From G963675935 sp963675935 (GTDB taxonomy: Bacteria > Planctomycetota > Planctomycetia > Pirellulales > Thermoguttaceae), in contig CAXXPV010000003.1 in assembly GCA_963675935.2 (NCBI GenBank), positions 124,001 to 188,000 on the forward strand: 64,000 nucleotides of DNA. Direction: 5' to 3'. This document shows, one piece after another, positions 1 to 7,463 of the stretch (positions are counted from its first letter, which is position 1; each line of letters opens with the position of its first letter). The notes beneath the pieces are model-generated. The model was not told the DNA's origin, made no database searches, and was given only the letters and a program-made list of their open reading frames with translations. The position numbers and the translations under genes were made by a program.

Positions 1-1
1 G

Positions 2-841
2 CTTTTCGACCGCCACGGCCCGACGCGAGTGCTAGACATGCCAATCTGCGAAGCGGCCATGACGGGCTTCGCCCTCGGGGCCTCGCAAACCGGCGCCCGG
101 CCGATCCTCGAATATCAGTTCGCCGATTTTTCGACCGAGGCCGTCTCGCAGCTCGGGTTGAACGCGGGCACGTGGTATTTTCGGTCCGATCGGCCCGCGC
201 CGATGCTGGTTCGGCTGCCCTGCGGCGGCGGTTTGACGATGGGGGCCTTTCACTCCGGCGAGTTCGAGGGGCTTTGGTCGCGGTTCCCCGGTCTCAAACT
301 GCTCTATCCGGCCACGGCTCAAGAAACGTTCGAGGCTCTGGTCGCCGGTTTTTACGATCCCAATCCGTGTCTGGTGTTCGAGCACAAGCTTTTATATTGG
401 AGCAAGGCCGGCGAGATCGATTTCGACGGCAACCTTGAGGCGGTTTGGCGTCCGCGCCGTTACACCGAGGGAACCGACTTGACCTTGGTGGCCTTCGGGG
501 CGATGGTTCACGAGGCGTTGGCCGTGGCGGCGCGCAGCCCGCGGTCGATCGAGGTTTGGAATCCGTTCGTGCTTCAGCCGATGGAGTTGGGGCCGATCTT
601 GGAATCCGTGTGCAAGACGGGGCGGCTGTTGGTCGTGCAGGAATGCGGGGCGACGCAGGGGCTGGGCGACCGCATTATTTCGTCGGCGTGCCGCGAGGCG
701 TTCGGCGCGATGAAGTGTCCGCCGAAGTTGATCGCCGCGCCCGACATGCCGGTTCCGTTCGCGCCGGAGTTGGAGACGTATTATCGGCCGAACGGCGCGC
801 GAATCGAGGCCGCGGTCGATCAAATGGTTCGGGAGAATTGA
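2..841 (+). CDS. 2-oxoacid dehydrogenase E1 component, beta subunit (5' truncated by window edge)
   Basis: The reading frame is already open at the first bases of the window (LFDRHGP before the first possible start), so the N-terminus is missing. The protein resembles thiamine-diphosphate-dependent E1 beta subunits of pyruvate or branched-chain 2-oxoacid dehydrogenases. Typical segments are the start of the pyrimidine-binding domain (PICEAAMTGFALGAS), the RLPCGGG and HSGEFEGLWSRFPG region, and a C-terminal transketolase-like domain (EVWNPFVLQPME, VVQECGATQGLGDRI). It should work with an E1 alpha subunit upstream of the window. The stop codon overlaps the start of the lipoyl-KAS III gene by one base (TGATG), which implies translational coupling. 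Substrate preference cannot be read from sequence, but a FabH-type partner suggests branched-chain acyl primers. Confidence 0.85.
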   Translation, partial: LFDRHGPTRVLDMPICEAAMTGFALGASQTGARPILEYQFADFSTEAVSQLGLNAGTWYFRSDRPAPMLVRLPCGGGLTMGAFHSGEFEGLWSRFPGLKLLYPATAQETFEALVAGFYDPNPCLVFEHKLLYWSKAGEIDFDGNLEAVWRPRRYTEGTDLTLVAFGAMVHEALAVAARSPRSIEVWNPFVLQPMELGPILESVCKTGRLLVVQECGATQGLGDRIISSACREAFGAMKCPPKLIAAPDMPVPFAPELETYYRPNGARIEAAVDQMVREN

Positions 842-2163
842 TGGACGCCACGTTGTTCAAAATGTCGTTGTACCTGCCGGCTCAAGGCGCGTCGGAGATC
901 GAAGCCACGATCATCGAGTGGCACGTCGCCGAGGGCGACCGTTTTGCGAAGGGTCAGGCGTTGGTGCAGGTTGACAGCGCGAAATCGGTGTTCGATTTTA
1001 ATGCGCCGTGCGACGGATTGGTGATTCGCCGCTTTCATCTCGAGGGAGAAACCTTGCCGATTGTGGAGCCGATCTTGGAAATTGAAACGGACGATCCGGC
1101 GATGCGCGATTGGATTCCGCCGGCCGCGGCGGCCGGCGATTTTCCCGTGGCCGTGGCCGCGCCGGCCGCGGCCTCTCCGCCGCCGAACCGCGATGGCCGG
1201 CCGATTGTTTTTCTTGGTTTCGGCGGCTATTTGCCCGACCGCGTGGTGACAAACGAGGAGTTGGTCGAGGGATTTCCCGAAATCAGCTCGGAATACGTTT
1301 ATCAAGTGACGGGCATCCGTCAGCGGCGTTGGGCCGCGGCCGACGAGAAGCCCTCCGACATGGCCTATCAGGCGGCGCTCGACGCCATTCGCCGTTCCGA
1401 CGTGGCGGCGAAGGACATCGACGCGGTGATCGTCGCCACGACCACGCCCGACATGGCCATGCCCTCGACGGCCGCGATTTTACAGGACCGCTTGAATTTG
1501 CGGACCGTTCCCGCGTTCGATCTCAACGCCGCCTGTTCCGGTTGGCTCTACGCGGCATCGGTGGCCCAGGGCATGATTCTCTCGGGCACGGCGACCAACG
1601 TGTTGACCGTCGGCGTCGATATGCAATCGCAACTGCTCGACCGATCGGACCGCAGCGCGTATTTTCTGTTCGGCGACGGCGCGGGCGCCGCCGTCATATC
1701 ATTGGGTAAGTCGGGGCACCGCATCCATCAGACGATTTTGGGCGCCGACACGCGGGGAATGCACATGGCTCGCCGCGAGCAGCCCGGCTACTTGCTCCGC
1801 AACGGCGATTCCGGCGTCGATCCGTGGATTCGCATCGATGGGCACGCCCTGTTCCGTTTCGCCGCCGAGAGTTTCACAACCCTCATCCGCGATGCGATTG
1901 CGAAGAGCGGATGGACGCTGGAGCAAACCCGCTGGATCATTCCGCATCAGGCGAACGGCCGCATTCTGAAAGCCGCGGCCAAACGCAGCGGCATCGACTT
2001 CGATCGGTTCTTTCTGAACGTCGATCATGTGGGCAACACGTCGAGCGCGAGCATTCCGATTGCCATCACCGAGGTGGAGCCGAGTCTTCAGCCCGGCGAC
2101 AAGCTCGTGCTTTGTTCGGTGGGCGCGGGCATCACCACAGCGGCGATCACAGTCGAGTGGTGA
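841..2163 (+). CDS. Fusion of an N-terminal lipoyl domain with beta-ketoacyl-ACP synthase III (FabH-like)
   Basis: 440 aa from the ATG that overlaps the E1 beta stop codon. An in-frame extension runs further upstream but only shadows E1 beta, so this start is preferred. Residues 1-85 form a lipoyl/biotinyl domain with the modifiable lysine K48 in the hairpin VDSAKSVFD. Residues 92-118 are an Ala/Pro-rich linker. Residues 120-440 are a full KAS III with the Cys-His-Asn triad at C232 (NAACSGW), H369 (IPHQAN) and N399 (GNTSSAS). No E2 acyltransferase core is present. KAS III normally condenses acyl-CoA with malonyl-ACP to start fatty acid synthesis. The fusion next to E1 beta suggests that an acyl group formed by E1 on the lipoyl arm may be passed directly to KAS III. 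That transfer is inference. The domain assignments are strong. Confidence 0.9.
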   Translation: MDATLFKMSLYLPAQGASEIEATIIEWHVAEGDRFAKGQALVQVDSAKSVFDFNAPCDGLVIRRFHLEGETLPIVEPILEIETDDPAMRDWIPPAAAAGDFPVAVAAPAAASPPPNRDGRPIVFLGFGGYLPDRVVTNEELVEGFPEISSEYVYQVTGIRQRRWAAADEKPSDMAYQAALDAIRRSDVAAKDIDAVIVATTTPDMAMPSTAAILQDRLNLRTVPAFDLNAACSGWLYAASVAQGMILSGTATNVLTVGVDMQSQLLDRSDRSAYFLFGDGAGAAVISLGKSGHRIHQTILGADTRGMHMARREQPGYLLRNGDSGVDPWIRIDGHALFRFAAESFTTLIRDAIAKSGWTLEQTRWIIPHQANGRILKAAAKRSGIDFDRFFLNVDHVGNTSSASIPIAITEVEPSLQPGDKLVLCSVGAGITTAAITVEW

Positions 2164-2190
2164 GGCGCGGAACCGCCCTGGCCCGAAATG

Positions 2191-2388
2191 TTTAGCCGGC
2201 GGGCTTGCCCGCCGCGTGTTGGGCGGCAGCTTGGCAATGTCGTAATAGCCGGGGGCCAACGGCCCGCGGAATGCGATTTCCATCACCACGGACACCGACA
2301 TTTATTATTCGGATAGGCAATAGCCGGCGGGCTTGCCCGCCGCGTGTTGGGCGGCATTCCACGCGGCGAGCAAGCTCGCCAGCTAAAC
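2191..2388. repeat. Cluster of three GCCGGCGAGC-type palindromic repeats
   Basis: Two direct copies of a unit containing TAGCCGGCGGGCTTGCCCGC (2191-2216 and 2321-2344) and one inverted copy (2363-2388) lie in the gap after the KAS III gene. Each unit is itself a hairpin (GGCGGGC/GCCCGCC). The same family recurs near 17410, 38855, 42432, 53002 and 60862, usually as a head-to-head pair. No gene is seen between 2164 and 2698. Confidence 0.75.
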
Positions 2389-2542
2389 GGTATTACGGTC
2401 AAATCTCCCTGGGCCGCAAAACCCTCTGTATAGCCAAGTGTGCACCCATCGTTGTGGGCGCACCGGCATTTTTCGGTAAACCCGCCGGCCTCTGTACGTT
2501 TATAATAGGAGGAAGTGGTTGACCCGTTTGGCGGGAATGTAA

Positions 2543-2657
2543 CCGTTCACGGGCCGGGAAAACATCGTCATTCCGAGCGTAGCGAAGAATCTCGTCTGGG
2601 CCGCGATTCCACGAGAGATTCTTCGCTGCGATCAGAATGACGGGTGGCCCGTGAACG
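2543..2657. repeat. 115-bp inverted-repeat element, subfamily 1, copy 1
   Basis: The element is bounded by CGTTCACGGGCC and its complement GGCCCGTGAACG. Inside is a long hairpin around GCGTAGCGAAGAATCTCG. A near-identical copy, in the same orientation, lies at 58460-58573 upstream of leuA. The core hairpin is shared with the 145-bp elements at 7199 and 18693. No coding capacity is seen. It resembles a MITE or REP-type element. Confidence 0.7.
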
Positions 2658-2698
2658 ATTGCGGCGGGGATAGGCCCCGCCGGTTTCATATCTTTTTC

Positions 2699-3361
2699 AT
2701 GAGGCTTTTTGTGGCATCGACCGAACGCGACGCAGCCCCTGAATCGGCAAACGATCCGCTGCAATACGAGCGGTTCGTGCAATTGTTCGCCCAGACGCGA
2801 GACAAGCTTTTCTCGCACATCTTCGCCCTGCTGCCGAACTGGACTGACGCCGAGGACGTTTTTCAGCAAACCAGTCTGGTGCTGTGGCGGAAGTTCGGCG
2901 AATTCGACGCGGAGGTGAAAAAGGGGATAAGTCCAATTTGTGATCGGCGTCCGGAGGGCGGGCGTGGAGATTTGGACTTATCCCCATTTTCGCCGGCCGA
3001 CGCTTTTCTCGCCTGGGCGCGCCGCGTGGCCTACTTCGAGGTCTGCAACTTCCGCCGCGTGGCAAGCCGCGACCGGCTCCAATTCGACGACGATCTGCTC
3101 GGACACCTGGCCGAGGACCGCGGCAACCTCTCGGAGTCGCCAAGCCAAAAACGCGACTTCTTGATGGATTGCATCGCCAAGCTGACAGCCGACCAACGGA
3201 CGTTGCTCCTCCAGGCTTATGACGACGCGATGACAATCCAGCAGTTGGCCGAGGAAATCGGCCGGGCGCCCCAGACCATCTACAACCGATTGAACCAAAT
3301 CCGCCGCACGCTGTTCAAGTGCGTGGAAGCCGCCATGCAACAGCAAAAGACGAAACAATAA
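2699..3361 (+). CDS. ECF-type RNA polymerase sigma factor with an in-frame palindromic insertion
   Basis: 220 aa from ATG 2699 (MRLFVAST). An upstream in-frame ATG at 2651 would start inside the flanking repeat. Region 2 is recognisable at about residues 25-70 (RDKLFSHIFALL, DAEDVFQQTSLVLWRKF). Region 4 is at about 152-205 (LTADQRTLLLQAYDD, IQQLAEEIGRAPQTIYNRLNQIRR). The overall pattern, including AWARRVAYFEVCNFRR, matches the sigma-70 family common in Rhodopirellula-like bacteria. Residues 74-98 are encoded by a palindromic insert between the two halves of region 2. The FecR-like gene starts 6 bp after the stop codon, so this is probably a sigma/anti-sigma pair. The regulon is unknown. Confidence 0.88.
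   Translation: MRLFVASTERDAAPESANDPLQYERFVQLFAQTRDKLFSHIFALLPNWTDAEDVFQQTSLVLWRKFGEFDAEVKKGISPICDRRPEGGRGDLDLSPFSPADAFLAWARRVAYFEVCNFRRVASRDRLQFDDDLLGHLAEDRGNLSESPSQKRDFLMDCIAKLTADQRTLLLQAYDDAMTIQQLAEEIGRAPQTIYNRLNQIRRTLFKCVEAAMQQQKTKQ
2923..2985. repeat. Palindromic insert inside the ECF sigma gene
   Basis: A perfect 14-bp inverted repeat, GGGGATAAGTCCAA (2923-2936) and TTGGACTTATCCCC (2972-2985), encloses 35 bp. It lies in frame and adds about 24 residues at a point where related sigma factors normally have a short link between FGEFD and AFLAWARR. Confidence 0.85.
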
Positions 3362-3367
3362 CCGATT

Positions 3368-5107
3368 ATGCCGGTTGACCAAGAAACACTTTATGAGCTG
3401 CTCGACGGGTTGTGCAACGGCACGATCACGCCCGACGAACATCGGCGGCTCGGAGAGTTTCTTGCCGAAGACCCCGCGGCGCGGCGGTTCTATTTCGACT
3501 ATCTCGATTTGCACCTGTTGTTGAGTCAATGGCGGCAGACAACGGCGGCCGATGAAATTCATCAGCGGGCAACACCTTCTGAATCGCAAACATCTCCCCT
3601 GCCGTCGGAGGCCGTATTTCTCCCCTCGCCTTTTGGGAGAGGAGCTGGGGGTGAGAGCGGTGTACCAGAAATCGCGCCTCCAGAGTCGCTGGTTAGCATT
3701 CCGCACTCCGTACTTCGTACTCCGTACTCTTCACTCTCCGCTTTCCTCCCGACAACTCCGCTAGGCAATGTTGCATTCTCGTACGCCATGTCGGCCCTTT
3801 TGGTCGGCATCGGCCTGTTCAGCTTTTCGCTGATGTCCGCCTCCTCGCCAAGCGATACCGTTGTCAAGAATAAACCTTCCGCTTCCCAGAATTATACAGT
3901 GCCCAACGTGCCATCGCCCGCGCCGGAGCCGGAGCCGGAAATCGTTTCGGTCGGCCGGATCACCGGCATGGTCGATTGCCAATGGGTCGATGCGAATGAT
4001 GCGCCCTTCCACGATCGCGTGGTTCTCGGCACGAAATACATGTTGAAATCCGGGCTGTTGGAAATCACCTACAAAACCGGCGCGAAAGTGATTCTGCAAG
4101 GTCCGTGTACGTATAAAGCGGAATCGGCCGCCGGCGGGTTCTTGTCGCTTGGCAAGGTGACGGCAAGAGTGGAAAGTAGGTCCCGTATGCCGGACGGGAC
4201 AAGTAGGTCCCGCTTGCCGAGCGGGACATTGCCAACCGATCACGACACTTCAGAGTCCCGCCCGGCAGGCGGGACCTACTTCTCCGTCCGCACTCCCACG
4301 GCCGTCGTGACCGACCTCGGCACGGAGTTTGGCGTCGAGGTTTCAAAAAACGGCGACACGAAATCGCACGTGTACCAAGGTCGCGTCGAACTGCGAATTT
4401 CCGTCGGCGCTGAAAAAGGCAATGGACAGGTGATTCCGCTCGGCGAGGGCGAGTCGGCCCGGGTGACGATCGACGAAGCGAAGGTCGTCAAGGTAATTCG
4501 CGACAAGGGCGCGAGCTTGCCGAACTCGTTCGCCCGAAGTATGCCCAAGCGGATCCCGATCAAGCTGTTCAACACCGGCATCGGTTTGAAGGAAGGCGAT
4601 CCCGATCCGCATTGGCAAATTATCGCGCGTAGTGATGACCCCAAATTCAAGCCGCGACCGGCAATAGTCAGGCATCCCTACCCAAGCTGGTTCCGAGGAG
4701 AATCCTGTCGTTGGCTGTGGATATCGCTGGTGGGTGACGATTCCGAATTGCCTAACAATGTTACATTTACCTTTCGCACGACGTTCGACTTGATTGATGT
4801 GTATCCAAATACGGCTAGATTGTCCGGTTGGTTTCTTGTTGACAATCACATTCAGGCAATACGACTGAATGGCCACGGCTTGGTTGTTCCCAAGCATGAA
4901 TATAACAAAGCAATGCACGAGTTTTGCAAATTCACGATCGACCACGGCTTTGTCGAAGGGAGCAACCAATTGGAGGTTGAAGTGGAAAATCGGGATATCA
5001 TCGATTTACAAAGTCTCAGTTCTCCGATGGGGGTGGTTATCGACATGGAGGGATCTGTTGTCAGCAAGGCAACGGCGGCTCCGGTTGCCGGGAACAATTC
5101 GCGGTAA
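3368..5107 (+). CDS. FecR-domain membrane protein, candidate anti-sigma factor
   Basis: 579 aa. The N-terminal 60 residues (LYELLDGLCNGTITPDEHRRL, YFDYLDLHLLL) are the cytoplasmic helical part typical of planctomycete FecR-like proteins that follow ECF sigma genes. One membrane span lies at about 135-157 (SYAMSALLVGIGLFSFSLM). The FecR core is at about 185-375 (KVILQGPCTYKAES, YFSVRTPTAVVTDLGTEFGV, VYQGRVELRI). The C-terminal 170 residues are a probable periplasmic beta-rich domain of unknown role. Two segments look like inserted repeat DNA: residues about 72-126 (encoding LPSPFGRGAGGE and HSVLRTPYSS) and the Ser/Arg/Pro-rich stretch encoded by 4176-4279. Both leave the frame open. The gene follows the sigma factor by 6 bp. 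Confidence 0.85.
   Translation: MPVDQETLYELLDGLCNGTITPDEHRRLGEFLAEDPAARRFYFDYLDLHLLLSQWRQTTAADEIHQRATPSESQTSPLPSEAVFLPSPFGRGAGGESGVPEIAPPESLVSIPHSVLRTPYSSLSAFLPTTPLGNVAFSYAMSALLVGIGLFSFSLMSASSPSDTVVKNKPSASQNYTVPNVPSPAPEPEPEIVSVGRITGMVDCQWVDANDAPFHDRVVLGTKYMLKSGLLEITYKTGAKVILQGPCTYKAESAAGGFLSLGKVTARVESRSRMPDGTSRSRLPSGTLPTDHDTSESRPAGGTYFSVRTPTAVVTDLGTEFGVEVSKNGDTKSHVYQGRVELRISVGAEKGNGQVIPLGEGESARVTIDEAKVVKVIRDKGASLPNSFARSMPKRIPIKLFNTGIGLKEGDPDPHWQIIARSDDPKFKPRPAIVRHPYPSWFRGESCRWLWISLVGDDSELPNNVTFTFRTTFDLIDVYPNTARLSGWFLVDNHIQAIRLNGHGLVVPKHEYNKAMHEFCKFTIDHGFVEGSNQLEVEVENRDIIDLQSLSSPMGVVIDMEGSVVSKATAAPVAGNNSR
4176..4279. repeat. Palindromic repeat cluster inside the FecR-like gene
   Basis: Two direct copies of a unit starting GTAGGTCCCG with internal GTCCCG/CGGGAC palindromes (4176 and about 4203) are followed by an inverted copy ending GGGACCTAC at 4279. 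The cluster is translated in frame between the FecR strands GKVTARV and GTYFSVRT. Confidence 0.8.
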
Positions 5108-5305
5108 CCGCGGACGCCCAAGGAGGACGCCGGCAAGTTTTTTGTGAACGATATTGGCGCAAAGGAAAATTGCAATGCCGAATTTGATTGTGTCCGCATG
5201 TCGCGGACATCGGCAAGCGATTGCGAGTTCGGAAGCGGTCGCATGTAGAGGGACGATAGTTCCCCGGCGGCTTCGCTTCCATTGTCAATGTGAAGGAGTG
5301 TTTTC

Positions 5306-5977
5306 ATGAGACGGTTACTTGCTCTATCTTGCGTGTCGTTGTTCCTATTGGCCGCGTCGGCGAACGCCGGGGTGATCAGTGCGTTTGTCGATGACGCTTC
5401 AAACGGCACCGCGCGTAGTCCCGGCGCGTTTCCTCAAGCGGGCTACGGTTTCTTCGCCAACGTTTCCGGAACGGCAAAGATCAATCGGCTTGGGTATTAC
5501 GACGCCGGCGGCGACGGGCTTAGCGAGAGTCACACCGTCGCGTTGTGCCTCTACAACGGGTCGCAGCCGGAGAACTACACCGTGGTTGCCAAGGCGACAA
5601 TCTCGGCGGGAACGAGCACACTGCTTTCCGACGGTTACCGTTGGGTGGAAATCCCCGAGTATACGCTCGCCGACACTCGGCAGAATGGTGCTTATTACGT
5701 GTTGGTCGCATCACATGGCGCTACTGACGTTTGGTACGATAATGGTGTAGACGCCGTAACAGGCCAGACATTCGGTACGATTACGAATGGCATGTTGGGA
5801 TGGAGCGATCCGATTCCCGAATTGGGAGCGTCGGGGCATCTTGAGGTTATCAACTACGGAGGGAGTGCCTATGGCGGTGCGAACATGGGTTATGCCGTTC
5901 CCGAACCAAGCACTATTGTATTGCTGACAGCAGGGCTAATTGGATTGCTTGCGTACGCCTGGAGGAAGCGGAAATAA
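5306..5977 (+). CDS. Secreted PEP-CTERM-anchored protein
   Basis: 223 aa. It has a Sec signal peptide (MRRLLALSCVSLFLLAASANA, cleavage near residue 21) and a C-terminal PEP-CTERM sorting tail: VPEPSTI, a hydrophobic helix (VLLTAGLIGLLAYAW), then basic RKRK. PEP-CTERM proteins are exported and processed by an exosortase system. No exosortase gene lies in this window. The middle (about 25-195) is a beta-rich domain with no family recognised. A purine-rich site (GAAGGAG) lies about 10 bases before the ATG. The gene follows the FecR-like gene by about 200 bp and may be a target or partner of that system, which is inference. Confidence 0.85.
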   Translation: MRRLLALSCVSLFLLAASANAGVISAFVDDASNGTARSPGAFPQAGYGFFANVSGTAKINRLGYYDAGGDGLSESHTVALCLYNGSQPENYTVVAKATISAGTSTLLSDGYRWVEIPEYTLADTRQNGAYYVLVASHGATDVWYDNGVDAVTGQTFGTITNGMLGWSDPIPELGASGHLEVINYGGSAYGGANMGYAVPEPSTIVLLTAGLIGLLAYAWRKRK

Positions 5978-5993
5978 GTCGTCGACGACACCG

Positions 5994-6048
5994 ATCCACG
6001 AAGGACACGAAGACGCCGTCTTTGCGTTCCTTCGTGTTCTTCGTGGAT
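5994..6048. repeat. Inverted repeat between the PEP-CTERM and DUF1559 genes
   Basis: ATCCACGAAGGACACGAAG is repeated as an inverted copy ending TTCGTGGAT at 6048, giving a long imperfect hairpin 20 bp after the PEP-CTERM stop codon. It could act as a transcript end or RNA stabiliser. No long T-run follows. Confidence 0.6.
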
Positions 6049-6106
6049 GATGTATCTCTTTTATATATTGTTTTCCCGATCTTTCCTTTTTGAGGCTGGT
6101 GCCAAG

Positions 6107-7090
6107 ATGCAAAATATATCGCGACGAACCGCATTTACGTTGGTTGAGCTTTTGGTCGTGATCACGATCATCGGCATCTTGATCGCGCTGCTGTTGCCGG
6201 CGGTTCAAGCGGCGCGTGAGGCGGCTCGACGAATGCAATGCCAAAACAATCTGAAGCAGCTTGCCCTCGGCTGCATGTCTCACGAATCCGCCCAGGGATA
6301 TTTGCCGGGCGGCGGTTGGTTATGGAATTGGCAAGGCGACCCCGATCGCGGCTTCGATAGACGTCAACCCGGCGGCTGGGTCTATAACGTCCTGCCTTAT
6401 ATCGAACAACAGGCCCTGCACGATTTGGGCATGGGGCTGGATGCGGCCGGGAAGAAAGCGGCGATGAGCACTGTAACGGCTACGGTGCTGCCGGTCCATT
6501 ATTGCCCTTCGCGTCGCCCTGCCGTGTTGAAACTTAATTTCTACAGTCCTAACAACATCAATGCCGTTTCCCACGCGGCGAGGACCGACTATGCCGGCAA
6601 CGCAGGCACGTACTCGGGAAACTTCGGTTATTTCGACTATTCGGCTTCTGATGCTCCCGGATTTGTTTGGCCGCTCTTTCCCAATGAGACAGGCATCTTT
6701 CATTCGACCAGCATGATAAAGATGGCGGATATTACAGATGGGACCACCAACACGTATCTGCTTGGCGAGAAGTATCTCAATCCTGACTACTACGCGGATG
6801 CTGTTTCTTCCACTCTCGACAGCGCTGGCGACAACAACCCGCCGTATGGAGGAATGGATCCTGATACCAACCGTTGGACATCAAATCCCTCCTGTATTCC
6901 AATGCAGGATCAGGAGGGTTATGAACCCATTTTCGGTAATTGGTCCTTCGGCAGTGCCCACGCCAATGGTTTCCACATGGCGTTTTGCGACGGTTCGGTG
7001 CAGCAGATCAGTTATTCGATCGATGTGCTCGTCCACTCGCGCCTCGGCAACCGCAAGGACGGCTACTCCATCGACGCGAAATCATTCTGA
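6107..7090 (+). CDS. DUF1559-family prepilin-like protein
   Basis: 327 aa from ATG 6107 (MQNISRRTAFTLVELLVV). A longer in-frame start at 6047 adds an unlikely hydrophobic stretch encoded partly by the preceding repeat. The N-terminus is a type IV prepilin-like methylation motif with Glu at +5, but the residue before the cleavage site is Ala rather than Gly. LLPAVQAAREAARRMQCQNNLKQLALG is typical of the large planctomycete DUF1559 family, and the C-terminal H-X9-DG motif is present (HANGFHMAFCDG). These proteins occur in many copies per genome and their exact role is not established. A GAGG site precedes the start. Confidence 0.9.
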   Translation: MQNISRRTAFTLVELLVVITIIGILIALLLPAVQAAREAARRMQCQNNLKQLALGCMSHESAQGYLPGGGWLWNWQGDPDRGFDRRQPGGWVYNVLPYIEQQALHDLGMGLDAAGKKAAMSTVTATVLPVHYCPSRRPAVLKLNFYSPNNINAVSHAARTDYAGNAGTYSGNFGYFDYSASDAPGFVWPLFPNETGIFHSTSMIKMADITDGTTNTYLLGEKYLNPDYYADAVSSTLDSAGDNNPPYGGMDPDTNRWTSNPSCIPMQDQEGYEPIFGNWSFGSAHANGFHMAFCDGSVQQISYSIDVLVHSRLGNRKDGYSIDAKSF

Positions 7091-7198
7091 TCGCCCGTTG
7101 AAAAGCGTTTTTCGGATTGCAGGAAGCGACTCCTGTCGCCGTTGCCGTCAGGTTAAACGGCCGGAAAACTGATCGTTCCTTGCCCTTCTGTCACGGCG

Positions 7199-7343
7199 AA
7201 CTGCAAAGTCCAGGAAACCGTCATTCTGAGCGCAGCGAAGAATCTCCGTGGTATCGCGTAAGTTCTTGTGGGCCAACGAGATTCTTCGCTGCGCTCAGAA
7301 TGACGGTTTTTCCCATCTATCCAAAAAATGCGACTTTGCAGTT
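7199..7343. repeat. 145-bp inverted-repeat element, subfamily 2, copy 1
   Basis: Ends are AACTGCAAAGTC and GACTTTGCAGTT. The interior is a hairpin built on CATTCTGAGCGCAGCGAAGA and its complement. The element at 18693-18836 is its reverse complement with only a few differences. It fills most of the gap 7091-7463, where no gene is seen. Confidence 0.8.
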
Positions 7344-7463
7344 CTCCTGCCCTTCTGTCATGGCAGCTTGCTTTCTGGGCTTCCGCATGTCAAAATAGAT
7401 GGATTGCGGTGGGGATACGGACGGCCGTCCACTCTTGATTGACACCAGCCTTGGGAGCGAAGC

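Noticed and set aside
445..840. N-terminal extension of the lipoyl-KAS III gene to 445
   Set aside because: It overlaps E1 beta in another frame, with Arg/Gly-rich shadow sequence. The ATG at 841 gives a canonical lipoyl domain.
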